64,000 bases of DNA. Source: Sternotherus odoratus. Its lineage: Eukaryota; Chordata; Testudines; Kinosternidae. The stretch is from contig JAVMKO010000021.1 of NCBI GenBank assembly GCA_032164245.1, forward strand, positions 12,716,285 through 12,780,284, given 5' to 3'. The notes under the pieces were generated by a model. That model ran no database searches. It was given only the letters and a program-made list of their open reading frames with translations, and had not been told where the DNA came from. The first letter of the stretch is position 1; every line of letters begins with the position of its first letter. Position numbers and translations under genes: made by a program. Of this stretch, positions 31,708 through 45,069 are shown one piece after another.

Positions 31708-34700
31708 ATGGGCCCCGGGGCAGCCCTGCTGTGGTTCGCGGGGGCTGTCTGGGCGGCGGTGCCTCTGGGACTTGGTTCCCACCTGAAAGGGAAGGACAGT
31801 CTCGACAGACCTCAGCACCAGGTGCAGCACGGGCCCTGCAGCTACACCTTCCTGCTCCCAGAGCTCGGGGGCTGCTCCCCCTCCGCCGCGGAATACCGGG
31901 TCTCCAACTCCCTGCAGAGAGATGCTCCTTCCGTGCCGGAGCCCAAGTGGCCAGCCAAGCGGCTCCAACAGCTGGAGAACATCATGGAGAACAACACCCA
32001 GTGGCTGCAGAAGGTAAGATCCAGCCAGGGCCCCCTTGGATCGCAGTGGTTCTTGTATAGATGACAGCCGTGCCCCCAGCAGGCCAGTCCCTTTGCAAAC
32101 CCAGGGCTTGGCCTGCAAACATGGGCTCCCCCTGGGCTCAGAGAGTCAAACCAGGCTCCCTCTGCCTCTGGCACCAAGGGTGACCTCTTGCCGCTTGCGA
32201 CCTTTCTGCTGCTGATGCACGAGCCAGGCTAGGACCCAGCTCGCTCTTCCTAGCTGTGGCTGCAAAAGTCTCTTTGCGCAGTGATCTGGGTGGATGGGAC
32301 TCAAGGCTGCACTGTCAGAGCCATGTGGTGCTGGCTTCCTCCAGAGGATCTGGACAAGGAACTGCTGTCTAATTACTTTGTTAAAGGGACCAACCAGGCT
32401 CCTCGCCTTGACCCAGGCAGTCTCAGCATGACTGCAGGTAAGTTACCCCTGTAGATGAGGGAAAGAGTACAAGGGCTTGGATCATTAAAATGGGCAACTT
32501 ATTTCTTGATCCTGGGAACCTAACATTCAATCCCCCTTTCCAACTGTTTACAAGGTTAGATCTCTACTGGCCCCTCCGGAGCGTGACCTGCTTTCGGTCT
32601 CTGTTCTCAGACCGGTGTTCTGCCACTTGGCTGTGCCGGACGTTCCTTTACTGGCAGAGCTGGAGCAGAAAAATGCTTCTCTCTGTTTTTCTTTCCAGTT
32701 ATTTTAAAACCCGGGAACTCCAGCTCACTTGGCTTCATGGGTCTCTCCTTCTCAAGCTGAGAGTTTGAGAGTGACTCTGGTCCAGTCACGCTGGTGTAAA
32801 TCGGGAATGACTCCACTTCCACCAGTGAACTGACACTGAAGTAAAACCAGCTTAGAAGTAATTTCGGGATCGAGCAGCATGGGTGAAATCCTGACCCCGT
32901 TGTCACTAGGAGCTTCTGCCACTGACTTCTCTGCTGCCAGGAATTCGCTCTGTGCCTGCAGGATATATCGGGCTCCTTCCTAAACCATAAATACCAATCG
33001 CTTAGCAGGCAGATACCAGTCAGGCAGTAAAGGGGTTGTTTCCTTCCTCTTTGCTCCCAGGCGTGTGTTTAATTCCGACTCCATTACATCTCTTTCCAAA
33101 GACCATAGGGCAGAACAAACTTCTTTGCCCTCTACCGAAGCAATAAGCAAATATTTGCAGGAAGGGAGAATTTAATTAAAAATAAATCCCCCCGAAGAAA
33201 AACCCATCAGCTCAAGGGCTGAGGGCCAGTGCCGGGCGGGGACAGTGTGTGATAGTGGTTAATCCTGAGTATCCCTGTCCACTCACTGGGGCAGTGCTGT
33301 GTAGGGGTCTCTGGATGAGACCTTTTCGCCCAAGGTCCTGCCGGCTCAGCATGGACTTTAGGATTCCACGGGATGCTCCTGGCAGAGTTGGGGATTTGCC
33401 CCACAATCCTGAGCTGTGTCCCTTCTGTCCTATCCGGGGTCGGCCGGGGCGCCCCCCGGAGTTGTGGCTGAATTTCCGCGGTGCTGTGTGTGGAACAGAC
33501 TGTGTCGTTCGGGGCCCCTTTGAAAGACAAGAGGCTGCAACTGCATAACCGGTAGGATTCTTGTGATTGTGCCCTGTGGAGGCACAGACTGGGAGGCCGC
33601 TGCAGCTGACCCAGACTCCGGGCAGGCAGAAAGCAGGTGTCTGGGATGAGGCAGCAGGCTTCTGTCTCTAGGAACTGGGGGGATTTAGTGGTGCTGAAAC
33701 TGCGCTGTCCCCTTCTATCTGCTAGCATGTTACAGGCTCCTCAGGCCGCTGCCCTCCCATGGGCTCAGGTCTTGGCAGCAGCTTCTGCTGTTACAAAGAT
33801 GCCACACACTGAATGCACAGGGAGGGCAGGGTGGACAGAGCCTGGTCTGGGTGGGAGAGGGTGCTCCCCAGGCTGCCCTGGCCCTCCAGCATGGCGGGGG
33901 TTAAATGGAGATGCACAGACTGTTAGGAAGTGGACTGGAAAACATTCTCCTCAGCTGTTTCCTTTCCCTGGACCCCCAGGCGTGTGATTATGGCCCAAGG
34001 AGCCATGAATCATGTTGTCTAGGGGGGGAAGGTAAACAGCGCTAACATGGTTCTGCTGAGCCGGTCCCAGCGCTGCGAGCGGAGCCGGGGTACTGCTCCC
34101 GGGCACTCTTCTCTTCAGCCCTGCTGGGATCCAGCTACAGTTTCTCATGCAAACTCATGGGGGAAGCCGGGTTCTTAGCTCTGCCACCGACTCAGCATGA
34201 GACCTTGGCCAAGTCACTCAGCTTGCACTGGGTGAGGGGCAGCAGGTTTAACATCATGTCGCCTGGTTCTGGCCAGCTGGCCCCGTGTTAACCATGACAA
34301 TCTGTACCCCAGGCGTCTCCTCCATTGACGGGGGCCTGACCCTGGCTCGATTTCGGATCCTCCAATGGACAGGGCCTGGTATTACTGCCAGACACCCAGT
34401 TTCCTGTTTAGAGTCTGTTTTATTGCTGAGACCCCCCTGGGCGACTCTCCTCAAACAACCCCCACCCTGTAACTCCTTCCCGCTCCCACTCATCCCCCCG
34501 CACGTCGGGAATGGAATGCCAGGGGCCGCCGGGGGCCGGCTGTTATGGGAAATGTTCCTAGAAAGAATGACAGGGAAACCCTGTCAGATGACCCTTTACA
34601 GCCATTGTAGCTTGGAAGTGGCCAAATCAGGGTGTTACCACTGGAGTTAAGTCCCTGCTTTGTATTGACCGGCGCCCATTTTGGGGGGTCATTATAAACC

Positions 34701-37700
34701 CCACCCCCTTGTCGACAATCCACTGGACTCTAGCAGGGGGTGTTTTGATTTACTTTACAATTTTGCATTCCAAATCAGGAGTTCCTGGCTGCTCAGGACC
34801 AAACCCCCCGAGTTTTGCCCTTTCAGGATAGTCTTGGTGGGTTTGCGGAACATCACAGAGACCCAGATTTTAAACTAAAAGGGCGTTTGCTGAGTAACAG
34901 GCCTTGTGCCAGGCGGGAGGGAATGATAGTGGCGCCTCCTGGCGCATTTGCAGCTAAGTGAGCCTGGCTTTGCCTGACCACCGTGGGCCCAGGAGGGAGC
35001 AGGCTGGGAAGGACGGGGGCAGGGTTAAGACATTGGCCTGGGCCTCAGGGGCTCTTGTCTCAGTTCTTGGCTCTGCCGGACGGTGTGTGTGAGCCTGGTT
35101 GAGTCCGTTCTGTGCCCTTCTCCTCCCCTTTGTCTTGTCTAGTGAGGCTGTGAGCCACGGCCTGTCTCTTGCTAAAGACTCTTGCTAAAGATTCAGTTGG
35201 GACTTCCGGGCACAACAAGTAACGGGCCTGAGGGTGCAGTGGGCCAAGCAATCCCTGCAGTCAGCCCCAGCGCACCGCCTGCCCGAGGCAGATTTTAAAT
35301 GTGCCTCACTCTTGAGTTCCCCTAAAGATCCGATTGGCGCCAAAGGTCAGTATCGTCCCAGTTTCCGGTGGGTGTTTCTGGCCTGGCTCCTAGCCTGTTC
35401 TCGAGGGCGTCTAGTTCCCTAATAAAAGACAACCCAACGCTAAATACCAGCAGACACTTTAAACAGCAGCAAGGGGCCGGGTCCTGCAGACATGCCCCGC
35501 TGGGAGGCCGTGTTTTACCACCATGAGCCTCAGGGCTTTGGCTATAGAGAGACTTTCTAGTCTCCTCAGAGACCTCATTAAACTGAGCTGCCCATCTCTG
35601 ATAACTGCCCCGGCAGGAGGCAAAGATCTGGGGGGGTCTGCGCCAGCAGCCTCTGAGATCAAACAGCTGAACCTGTGCGTGATCCGTCGGGAGGTGCAAC
35701 GTGGCTGGCGCAAAGGGGGTGCCGGTCGGAGCTGCTGCATACCCAGCATCTGTCTCTTTCTGGGGTAGGAAAGGTGCTTTACGAAGCGGAGAGGTTGGTG
35801 GGAGGGAGGGAATCCCGTTCATTCCAGACCTGAGAGTGTCGGAGGCTCCTCAGAGTCACCAGGAATCCAGCAGCGTTTAGTCATTTACCCCCCACCTTCT
35901 CTTAAAAAAAAATCTTAAAAAAAATCTCTCTCCGAGTTGAACAAGTCACTGCAAAGCCGGGCCCGTCAGCGTCACTTCGGGATGGGCTCCATGACACAGT
36001 CAAAGGCTTAAACAAGTCCTGTTTCCATCTGCGTCACAGACGAAAGCAAAGCGATGCAGTGAAATGGGCCACTGGTACAGACACACCAGACAGATGGTCC
36101 CTGCCCTAGAGAGCTCGCAGTCCAGGGAGGAGGGTACATACTGACAGGGGAGGCACACTGAACTGGTTTGAGCCTCTGCTCCGGACCAGCGTGTCCCGTG
36201 CGCTCTCGGCTCGGGCAGGCGAAGAGGAACCAAGCGCAGGCTGGTCGGGGGGGTGATGAGCAGAATTCCCCTCCTCGCTCCCCTCTTACAATGGGAGGAA
36301 GTTTGGCAAATGCCCGTGGGGACGGTCGTGTTTGTACATGGGCAGGGCACGTCATCTGCACAAACAGAGCGGAGAGCGATATTGACCCAGCGAGGAGGCC
36401 CTGAGAGCAAAACGCCCGCGGCCCCCTTGCCACAGCCTGCGGGGCCGGGGGGTCAGTTACAAAACAATGGGCAGAAAGAAGCAAGTGGGGGCTCGGTTCT
36501 CATGTTCCCTCGTTCACTCGTTTACCACTCGTCCGCTCCAGCGCAAGGGGTGCAGGGAGGGAGAACGGTCTAGTGGTTAGAGCACAAGTCATTCCCAGCT
36601 CTGCCATGCTGGGGGAACGGGGGGCATGACGGCGGGCGACCCCACCTGTCTCCTAGTCTGGAAAATGGGGGGGGCGGGGGATCAGTAGCGCTGCCTTGTC
36701 TATCCAGGGGTAGGGGACCCGAGGTTTAACCAAGGCATACGGAGCAGCCCAGACATGGGAGACTGCCGGCTAATATCATTAACCTGAGAACCTGACTCGG
36801 AGGTACCTTTCTGAGAGTTCATGTTGCACGTTTCGCAGAAGGCAGGTGCCTAAATATCATGGTGGATGGACGGACGGATGGATGAAGGTGTGTGTTGAGG
36901 GGCGGCTGGATGGATGGATAGATACAGAAGTATGATTGAGGAGAGGTAGTGAGGCACGCAGGGGTGCTCTGGCTGACTAGGGAGAGGGACATGTAGGGGG
37001 ATGGGTAGGTAGCTAAGTGGGCATGCAACCAAGTCCGCACATCTAGCTAACCTGACAGCTACCGCATGGCTTTTATCTACCCGTGTAACACCGTCACCTA
37101 TGGTCAGCGTAATCGCCCCCGGTTCCATCCCCACTGTCTTGTGTGTTCCCAGCTGGAGAGCTACATCCAGGAGAATGTGAAAATTGAGCTTGCCGAGATC
37201 CAGTTCCACACGGTGCAGAACCACACGGCTGCCATACTGGAGATCGGGAGCAGCCTCCTGAGCCAGACGGCCGAGCAGACCCGCAAGCTGACGGACGTGG
37301 AGACGCAGGTAACTGCCGGCTGGGCTGCCCCCCGAGCTGCCCCCCAGGCGCTGAGCACGGACTGGAACGAGAGTGCGTTCGTTTACCCGGGGGCTGGATT
37401 CGGTTCCCGGTGCCTCTCGCTAGTCTCCGAGCACTGGGAGGGGAGGTTTTGCTGGAGATCTGTACAAGAAGCAGAGGGGAATTTGATGCCACCTCCAGTG
37501 AAGACCCTAAATGACAAGTGTGTCACTGGCGCTGCTGTGATTTCAAACAGCTTCTCCCTGGTCCCCAAAAGTGGGGACGGCGCGTTCCAGCTTTCCGGGG
37601 ACTCGGGCTGGAGTCACACCTCAGAACGGCACAGCGTGTTGCATGCATGTGGCATCCTGGGCTCTTGTGAAAATCTGCCCCCTACTGTCCTGAGGGCTCC

Positions 37701-40700
37701 ACCCGGACCGGAAACTGAGCCCCCAGCGTCTTCCTCCCCACCCAAACTTAGGCCCAACTCCGTTTCCCCAGGCAGGCTGCGCCTCCTGCTGCTGGGCTTT
37801 GGAGAGTGTTTCCCAAACCCACCTCCCCTCAGACCCCCTCCCTTCCTGACCATCCCAGCCTGGTTTCTTCTCCCCCTTCCCCTGCCCAGGTTCTCAATCA
37901 GACCTCAAGGCTGGAGATCCAGTTGCTGGAGAACTCTCTGTCCACTAACAAGCTGGAGAAACAGCTGCTGCTGCAGACCCAGGAAATCAACAAGCTCCAG
38001 GAGAAGAACAGGTACAGAACCCTTCTCCGTGCAGGGCTGGGACCAGGCTGGGATCTGGCTCTCTGGTCTCTACTACACAACAGAGGAACAGGGGAGCCCA
38101 GCGTGGTCTGGGACTGAGCAGGGTTTCTAGGGCCAGATCCCAGCTGGCATAAAGCCAATGAGGAGCTAAGTGACCCAGCCAAGGTCACACAGGGAGTCTG
38201 GCAAAGCCAGGAGTGGAAGCCAGGGCTCCCAGGTCCCAGCCCAGCGCTGGCCCTCCCCTCCTTGGCTCCCTCTCTGCGAGGCTCCTCTTCATCCCCCCCC
38301 CCTTTGGCCCCCTCTCCCCAGCTTTCTGGAGAAGAAAGTGCTGGCCGTGGAAGGCAAACACGAGGAGGAGCTGCAAGGGATCAAAGCCGAGAAGCTGGAG
38401 ATGCACGGCCTGCTGTCCAAGCAAACCCAGCTCATCCGGGAACTGGAGCAGCACCTGGCCACCGCCTCAGCCAACAGCACGGTGCTGCAGAGACAGCAGG
38501 CGTCTCTCATGGACACCGTGCAGCAGCTCCTGAGCCTGGTGTCTCAGTGCAACCGTCAGTCCTGCGGGGCCCGGTGGGGGAGGGCTGGGAGTGGCTGCTG
38601 GGGGGTCGGGTCCAAGCGAAGGCCCAGCTCACTTGGTGCAAGACTGGGGGAGGGCCAGGGGAGCTGCTTCCCGACTCTCAAGCTGCCCCACCCCGCTTCA
38701 ATTTGAGCAGCCTAGAGGCTGCTCTAATTTGGAGGGTTGGCTCTGCTCCCGGTGGGCCCCTGGGCATAGCCTTATCGCCAGCATGTCCCCTATGCTATGG
38801 GGTCGGGGGGCTGCATAGGAGCCGGCTGGGCTGGGTTTACCCCTGAGGAGAATTCCCTTCTCCCGTGGGTTCCTGGCAGATTCTGGGCCATTGGCTCCAC
38901 TCGGGCGGCTGGAGCAGGGTCCGGTGTCAGGGTGGCAGCAGCTGCACAGCTCCTAATGGGAGGTGCACAAGGAGCAAGGGCCCCGTGCAGCCTGCTGCAT
39001 GGCCGCAGAGCCACAGACCGGGGGGGTCGTGGGGGGTGTCTCAGGGAGGGGGTCGGTGGGGTCAGTCCCCCCGGGCAGCGTCGGGACTTGAAGCAGCTGG
39101 GGGAAGCTCTGAGGGTCCCCATGTCTGCTCCACCCAGAAATCTCCCCGGCCCCCAAGGAGGAGCCGAAGGTGTTCCGGGACTGCGGGGCCGCGTACAGAG
39201 CGGGACTCACTGCCAGCGGCGTCTACACGCTGCGCGGCCCCAACTCCACAGCCACCGCCAGGGTAAGTCTCCGAGCATGGCAGCCTGCCAGCTGAGCCCC
39301 CCCCCCCCTCCCCCCGGGAGCCCCTGGCAGACTTGGCCCCGGGCTGGGGATATGTGAGCACATGGCGGCCTTGCTATAGCTCCTTTACACCCACTGGGAG
39401 GGGTCAGTGGCAGAGGGTGGAGCGTGGAGTAAAGCAGAGAGGGGCTGGGAGTCGGGACTCCTGGCTTCTGGTCCCACCTCTGGGGGGTGCAGGGTGGCTG
39501 GAGCTTAGCGATGGGATTCTGGTTCTTTCCTCAGCTCTGCCACTGCTTCACTGTCTGGCCTTGGGCAAATTGCTTTAGCTCTGCCCCACCGCGTCTGCCA
39601 ACGGGGTCTGCTAGCTGGCTGGCCGGGGCCGGGCGGGGGGGGGGGGGCAGGTTAACGAGTACGGGCAAAGCACGCCGAGCCCCTGGGTCGGGGGGGGGGG
39701 GAGGATGCACCGTAGAGGGGCTGAGCGTTAGCGTTCCTGAGATGCAGACGAGTGTCCGCGGGGGGCTGTGCTATGCGTGTCCAGCCGCTGTCCCCGTCAC
39801 AGGCGTTCTGCGAGATGGAGACCGGTGGGGGAGGCTGGACGGTGATCCAGCACCGGAAGGACGGCTCCGTGGACTTCCACCGCACCTGGAAGGAATACAA
39901 ACACGTAAGGCTTCCCCGTCCTGTCGGCAGCCAGCGCCGCCCCGGCCAGGCCGAGGTGTGGGACCCCCGGTATTTCCTCAGCCCGGGGCAGGAAGAGCTT
40001 CCCGTGCAGGCTAGGAATAGCCAGCCACTCCCAGGGGCGAAGGGCCCTCGCTTCCCCGCCCGGAGCCCCCGGCGGCCCTGCACAGGTGGGAAGGAAGAAG
40101 AGGAGCAGAGGTTACTGCCTTATTATTCAGGGCACGTGGTGGAGGCCTTGGCTCTGGGTACACGGGAGGCTGCAAACAGGAACCCAGTGACGGGGGAAGG
40201 GATGGAGAGCGGGGCCACCCCTGTACCGCAAGGAGGGAGCTGAGGTCCCCCTGCTCCAGGGTCAGGGCAATTTTCGGGGTCGGGGGGAAGGGACGGAAGA
40301 ACTGGGGGGGATACAGAGTCTCCCAGAGAAGTGGTGGAGCTCCAGACCCTTCCCCTGCTTGGGCTGCAGACCCAGTGCCGGGAGGGCCCCGCTGTGGAAA
40401 GGGGATGAGGTAGTGCCCCCCTCACCGGGGCGTTGTGATGTAAAGATGGGGAGGCGCTCAGACACCGTGGTAACGGGGCACAGAAGTACCATGGACAGAG
40501 AGAGGCCATGACCTGGAGAGTCGGTGCCACCAGCGTTCCTGGATCAAAGCAGGCCAGGGACAGCTGCCCAGGGACAACCCAGGGTCCAAGGGGGTGTCAA
40601 ATGTCGATGCCCAAATTGCTAATTGGTCAAGGGAAGGACACCTGCTTCCTTCTGGGTTCCTTCTTTCAGCCCATCTCGGGCACCTTCTGGCCTCCGCCCA

Positions 40701-43700
40701 GCTGCACTGAACCCTGCGGTGCCACGGGCTTTGGTTTTGGAACGCCCGTCTCCCCAGGTCCAGACGAAGTGGGGTGTTAATCCGCGCAGCGACGCTCTAG
40801 TTACAAAGCTACCATTGTACCTACGATTCCCCCGGAGCAGAGCAGAGCTGACCCCTTCCCCCATAGCGCAGCGACCTGGGGACTCTGCTTTCTCTGGCAG
40901 CAACCACTAAGCGCGACGCCAGGTGAGCCCCAATGCCGCCGGCTGGTTCTCGGCAGCCTCCTCCCACTTCACTGGGTTTCTGGTTTTTCCATGCAGGGCT
41001 TTGGGTCCCCATCTGGAGAATACTGGCTGGGAAATGACTTCATCCACCAGCTCACCGTTCAGGGCTCCTATTCCCTCCGAATCCAGCTCCGGGACTGGGA
41101 CAGCAACGAGGCCTATGCCCTGTACGGGCATTTCCACCTGGGCAGCGAGGAGCAGCTCTACCGGTGAGTCCCGCTTCACCCAGCTTGCTGCAGACGGGCG
41201 CAGCGATTGGTGCAGGAAGGATGATCCTGCCCCGCAATCAGACCCTTGTCAAATCCCACCTGGTCCTGGAATTGAGCCTAGATTCCCCAGAGGGCAGAGT
41301 ACCCTGCGTCCCACAAGCTGCCCGCAGTGTACCTCTGAGCCCGGCTTTTGGGGGACAGCCCTCGAAGAGAGAGCGGTCTCCTTCCACGCCAAGCGGTGCC
41401 AATAACCCCACCCTTACCTACCATCCAAGCCAGCTCAGAACTGGCTCCTTTACCAGGCACCTGGGTGGCAGTACCCGCCGGGGTCTGCTTCGCACAGCTT
41501 TCTGATCTAACAGCTTTTCCCCCACCACTGAGAATTTGCTCTGAGGGTCCAGAGCCAGTGAGACACACCAGCAGTGTTTTCGGGAAGTGTAGAGGGGTTT
41601 TTACCATGGCTGTTGGGGCAGCTGTCATGGAATGCCCGGGCGATGGTCTGGAACCACTCCCTAGGAAGCCAGACAAGATTTCGGGTGGTGTCCCTTCTCC
41701 ATACATAGCCTGTTTCCAAGGCTAGGAGCTTCAAGGGTACCCACTTCAACCTTCCTGGGTCTGACCTCAGAGCATTCAGCACCTTCTGCCCCTCCGTGCG
41801 CTTCCCCCAGCGAGCCCGCCCAGGCGGGGTCCTGGGGGAGCCCATGGATTCTGCACCCCAAATCCACAGTCAGACGTGACTCTCAGCCAGCCAGTAAAAC
41901 AGAGGTTTATTCAATGACTACTATCTGGTCTAACACAGACCATACAGCGAGCGTGACCCCTCAGCTGGATCCATTTTGGGGGCCAGAGAGCCAGATAGCT
42001 CCTCTGCCTTCCCTGCCTGACTCTAGCTAGCTTCAGACCCCAAACCGAAACTCCCTCTCCAGCCCCTCCTCCCCCCTGGCTCAGCCAGGTCAGGTAACCT
42101 CCCTCCCCCACTTGGAGTCAGATTACAGCTTCAGGTATGGACACCTGCAGAGAGGGGAGAGGGCGTTGCCTGCTTGCTTCCACTGCCAGCCCCTATTCCT
42201 TCACATAGACTCTCAAGAAATGCATAGGGGAAACTGAGGCACACACACAGTATTCCTACTCTGTCACAGCAGCTTTGGGCTCTGCTGTGAAATTCCATCC
42301 ACCAACCCCTCAGAGTCCGCACTAGCCGGTTTGCTTTTCGTCGCCCTGGCATAGCAAGCTGTGGACGTGCTTTGCCCTGATGCTGTCTTTGTTTTGTGCC
42401 TTGAGAAGCGGGGCTCTCACCGAGTCCCCCTTGGCAATCGGCCCCAGCAAAACACAAGGTCCTGGGTAACACCCCTGCCAGAGCTCCATGGCAGGTCCTT
42501 CACTCAGCGCCTCGCATTCCACCCAGCGCCAGACAGGCTGGCCAACAACAGCCTCCAGAGCAAGGCCAGCGGGTCCCCTTCCAAAGCCACGCACCCCAGA
42601 GTAGCCGTTACCACCCACGCGGAGGCACCCTGTGGGTTCTTACACTGTTATTCCATAGCTGGCCCATGATCTAAAGGGGTCATTGTCCCCCCGCGTGCCC
42701 CATCCGTGGCCTCCACAGCTCCTTGGTGACGGCAGCTGGAGGTGCAGGGAGGCCTCTGTTGAAAACCCTGAGCCACGGTTGCAACTTGGAGCCGTGCCCT
42801 GGGGCCCTGGGTTTCTCCCTGACCTGGCACCTGGGCCAAACACAGTTGCACCAGCAGGGGGCGCTCGACATCACAGCTGCGGCAAGTCACAACTCCCTGC
42901 TGTAATAATACTTGTGTCTGTGCAAGTCCAGGGTGGGAAGCTGGTTCTCTTACCTAGAAAGCCACCTGCTGCCTCAGCTAATCAGGACACCCCGAGAACA
43001 ATAGACCCTGCGGGCCCCAGTGCCAGGCTAAATAACCCCTGTCTCGGGCAGTGTGTTTTTGCACAAGGCAGAAGCCGAACAAACATGGTCTCTGTAGAGC
43101 AGAACGGGCAGTGACTGCGCAGGGGACAGTCCTGACAGCTCCTATCCTCACCCACACGCACGGCTCCAGGGCCCCGGGGACAGCCCAGCCCCGAGCGGCG
43201 GCAAACTCCTGCCCGAAGGAGGGAAGCGGGAAGGACAGTTTGGCAGCCAGCCTGGTGTGTGCCAGAGAAGCTGGGGATTGGAAGGCGCAGGGGTTTGCTC
43301 CCTTTGGTCTGCCCATTTCTAGGCCTGCCTCGTACCGTGTCCATGAGGCCGCCCGTGTCTCTGAGCTCCCCTGAGCCCGGCGGCTCCGGTGGGGCCTCGC
43401 CAGAGGCTCTCCCTGGACAGCCCTGTGTCTGTGTCTCCCCAGGCTCCACGTGCGGGACTACAGCGGGACGGCCGGCAGGACCAGCAGCCTCAGCCCCCCG
43501 GGGACGGCCTTCAGCACCAAAGATGCCGACAACGACCGCTGCGGCTGCAAGTGCGCTCAGATGGCGACCGGAGGTAACTGCCCCCAGGGGGCGCTGCGGG
43601 GCCTGTGCAGACCCCCGCCGGGGGTGGGCTGGGTGGGGGTCGTAGCGGACTCAGCCCCAAAGGACCGTGCAGAGGCTGGGAGGCGTGTAACTGGGCCTCT

Positions 43701-44298
43701 GCTGTCGTGGCCCATCTCACTCTCCCTGCAGGAATCCGCTCCCGCAGGGTCCAGCCGGGTGTTCTCCAGGATCCTCGGCCCCCTGGCAACGCGCTGCACC
43801 GGCCAGCTAGCCCCGGGCACGTGCGAACTCTGCTCTGCTGCTCTCCTTAGCACTGCAGTGAGCTAACGAAGGCCCTTCCCTGCCTGGGCAGCACTCACTG
43901 CTTCTTACACCCCCAATAACTCCAGCCCCGGCAGCGTCCCCCTCCCCCGGGCCATATCATGGGACCGAGGACCAGGCCGCCTGACTAGGGAGACACAGGA
44001 GAGCAGGAGCTGGCTGCTGGACTTCCCTGGGCAGTGCTGGGACAGCGACAGCCGCACAGAGAGCCAGTCAGCCCCGCTTGGCTGGGGTTCTGGTGCACCG
44101 TCCCTCTGACCCCCACCCCCACCCCTCTGTGCCCTAGGCTGGTGGTTCGATGCCTGCGGCCCCTCCAACCTGAATGGGATTTACTACCCCGCCAGCCCCG
44201 CTCCGCTCCGCTACAATGGCATGAAGTGGCACTACTGGAAGGGACCCAGCCACAGGCTGAAGGTCACCACCCTGATGATCCGGGCTGCGGACTTCTGA
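31708..44298 (+). CDS. angiopoietin family ligand (ANGPT1/2/4-like), complete
   Basis: Predicted secreted ligand of the endothelial TIE2 receptor. Nine coding exons: 31708-32013, 37153-37308, 37890-38011, 38322-38554, 39138-39262, 39803-39904, 40997-41163, 43443-43573 and 44138-44298. All junctions are GT-AG and in phase, giving 500 aa (human ANGPT1 498, ANGPT2 496, ANGPT4 503). Residues 1-23 are a signal peptide. Residues 30-90 hold the oligomerising segment (Cys44, Cys56, SYTFLLP). Residues 90-270 form the coiled coil and 285-500 the fibrinogen-like domain, with Cys288, 317, 437, 439, 441 and 454, a DADND calcium loop at 431-435, and [14 protein letters not shown]. Exon structure matches the family. 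The coiled coil contains [20 protein letters not shown], as in ANGPT1, and [18 protein letters not shown], close to ANGPT2. It is less like mammalian ANGPT4, so the orthology is left open. Intron 1 is about 5.1 kb. Confidence 0.93.
32014..37152 (+). other. angiopoietin intron 1
   Basis: This 5.1 kb intron separates the signal-peptide exon from the coiled-coil exons. It holds MIR/CORE-SINE remnants, recognised by blocks such as AGCTCTGCCAC and TTGGCCAAGTCACT, near 34,165-34,220, 35,020-35,130 and 36,575-36,680. A GGAT/GGAC microsatellite-like run lies at 36,860-36,920. No internal gene was recognised. Confidence 0.55.
36860..36920. repeat. GGAT/GGAC-type microsatellite
   Basis: Imperfect run of GGAT, GGAC and GATA tetranucleotides in angiopoietin intron 1. 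Confidence 0.6.
41623..42268 (-). mobile_element. solo LTR of an endogenous retrovirus-like element, intron 7 of the angiopoietin gene
   Basis: A 646 bp element begins TGTCATGG and ends CTGTCACA, flanked by perfect 5-bp duplications GCAGC (41618-41622 and 42269-42273). Read on the minus strand it contains AATAAA followed by CCTCTGTTTTACTGGCTGG, the R/U5 signature shared by three other copies in this window. No internal retroviral genes are present, so it is a solo LTR. It is antisense to the host gene. Confidence 0.85.
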
Positions 44299-45069
44299 GA
44301 GGCCCCAGATGGGACGGCGCGCTGGGCCTGGGCCGTCCCTGCGGGGGGGATGGGCTGGGCTGCGGCTGCACCAAGGCTCCGGTGCCACCACGTGAACGGC
44401 CTCCGGTACATGGGTCCGGCCCCGAAGGGCGAGCTCGCACCGCGCTGGAGACACCTGCTTCGCCCTGCCTCTGTACCGTGCCTCCTCCCCGCAGCACCGG
44501 AGCTCGCTCCCGGGCGCCGGCCATGAGGACGGGCCTGAGCAGGGGCGGCCCCGTCCCGCTCGTCCGAAGGCAGCCTAGGTCGTAATCTCCTCCCGGTTCA
44601 GGAGCTGGCTCACGAACATCCTGCTGTTCCCTGGGGAGCTGGGGGCTTGTGATACGGGTGTCAAGTTGTCCAGATAAAGCATCAGTGGAGAGATCAGCTG
44701 TCCTGGAATGAGTCCCTGGGCGTGAGCTGGGGGGCTGATCCCCAGAGAGGAGCGGGGTCTGCAGATCAAATGAGGCAATGGGGTTTCTCTCACGTACCCG
44801 CTGTACAGCTTCAACCCCACCCCCCTGCTGCAGGGAGGGACGGGATCTCAGCCCAGGGGGAGGGTTTGAATTCCCACGGCCCTGGGCTCAGAAACCCCAG
44901 AGGGGCTGCGCTGTGGGGCTGGGAGGTGAGAGGTGAGACACAGGTGAGCGGGGTTGGCCGAGGGACTCTGTCCTCTTGCCCAGTACAGTGTTTTCCCCAG
45001 GAATTGAAATTCGGGGGGGAGTGTTGGAATATTCAGGGGGGGTGAGGGCCGATGAGGGCAAAGGTGGGC

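Noticed and set aside
37066..38130. 354-codon frame across angiopoietin exon 2 and intron 2
   Set aside because: It reads exon 2 in frame and then intron sequence past a strong GT donor at 37309; the true exon 3 joins in another frame.
31708..44298. Straight assignment of the angiopoietin to ANGPT4
   Set aside because: The protein resembles ANGPT1/2 at least as much and the neighbouring gene is TRAPPC3, not an RSPO4-region gene; the symbol was left blank.
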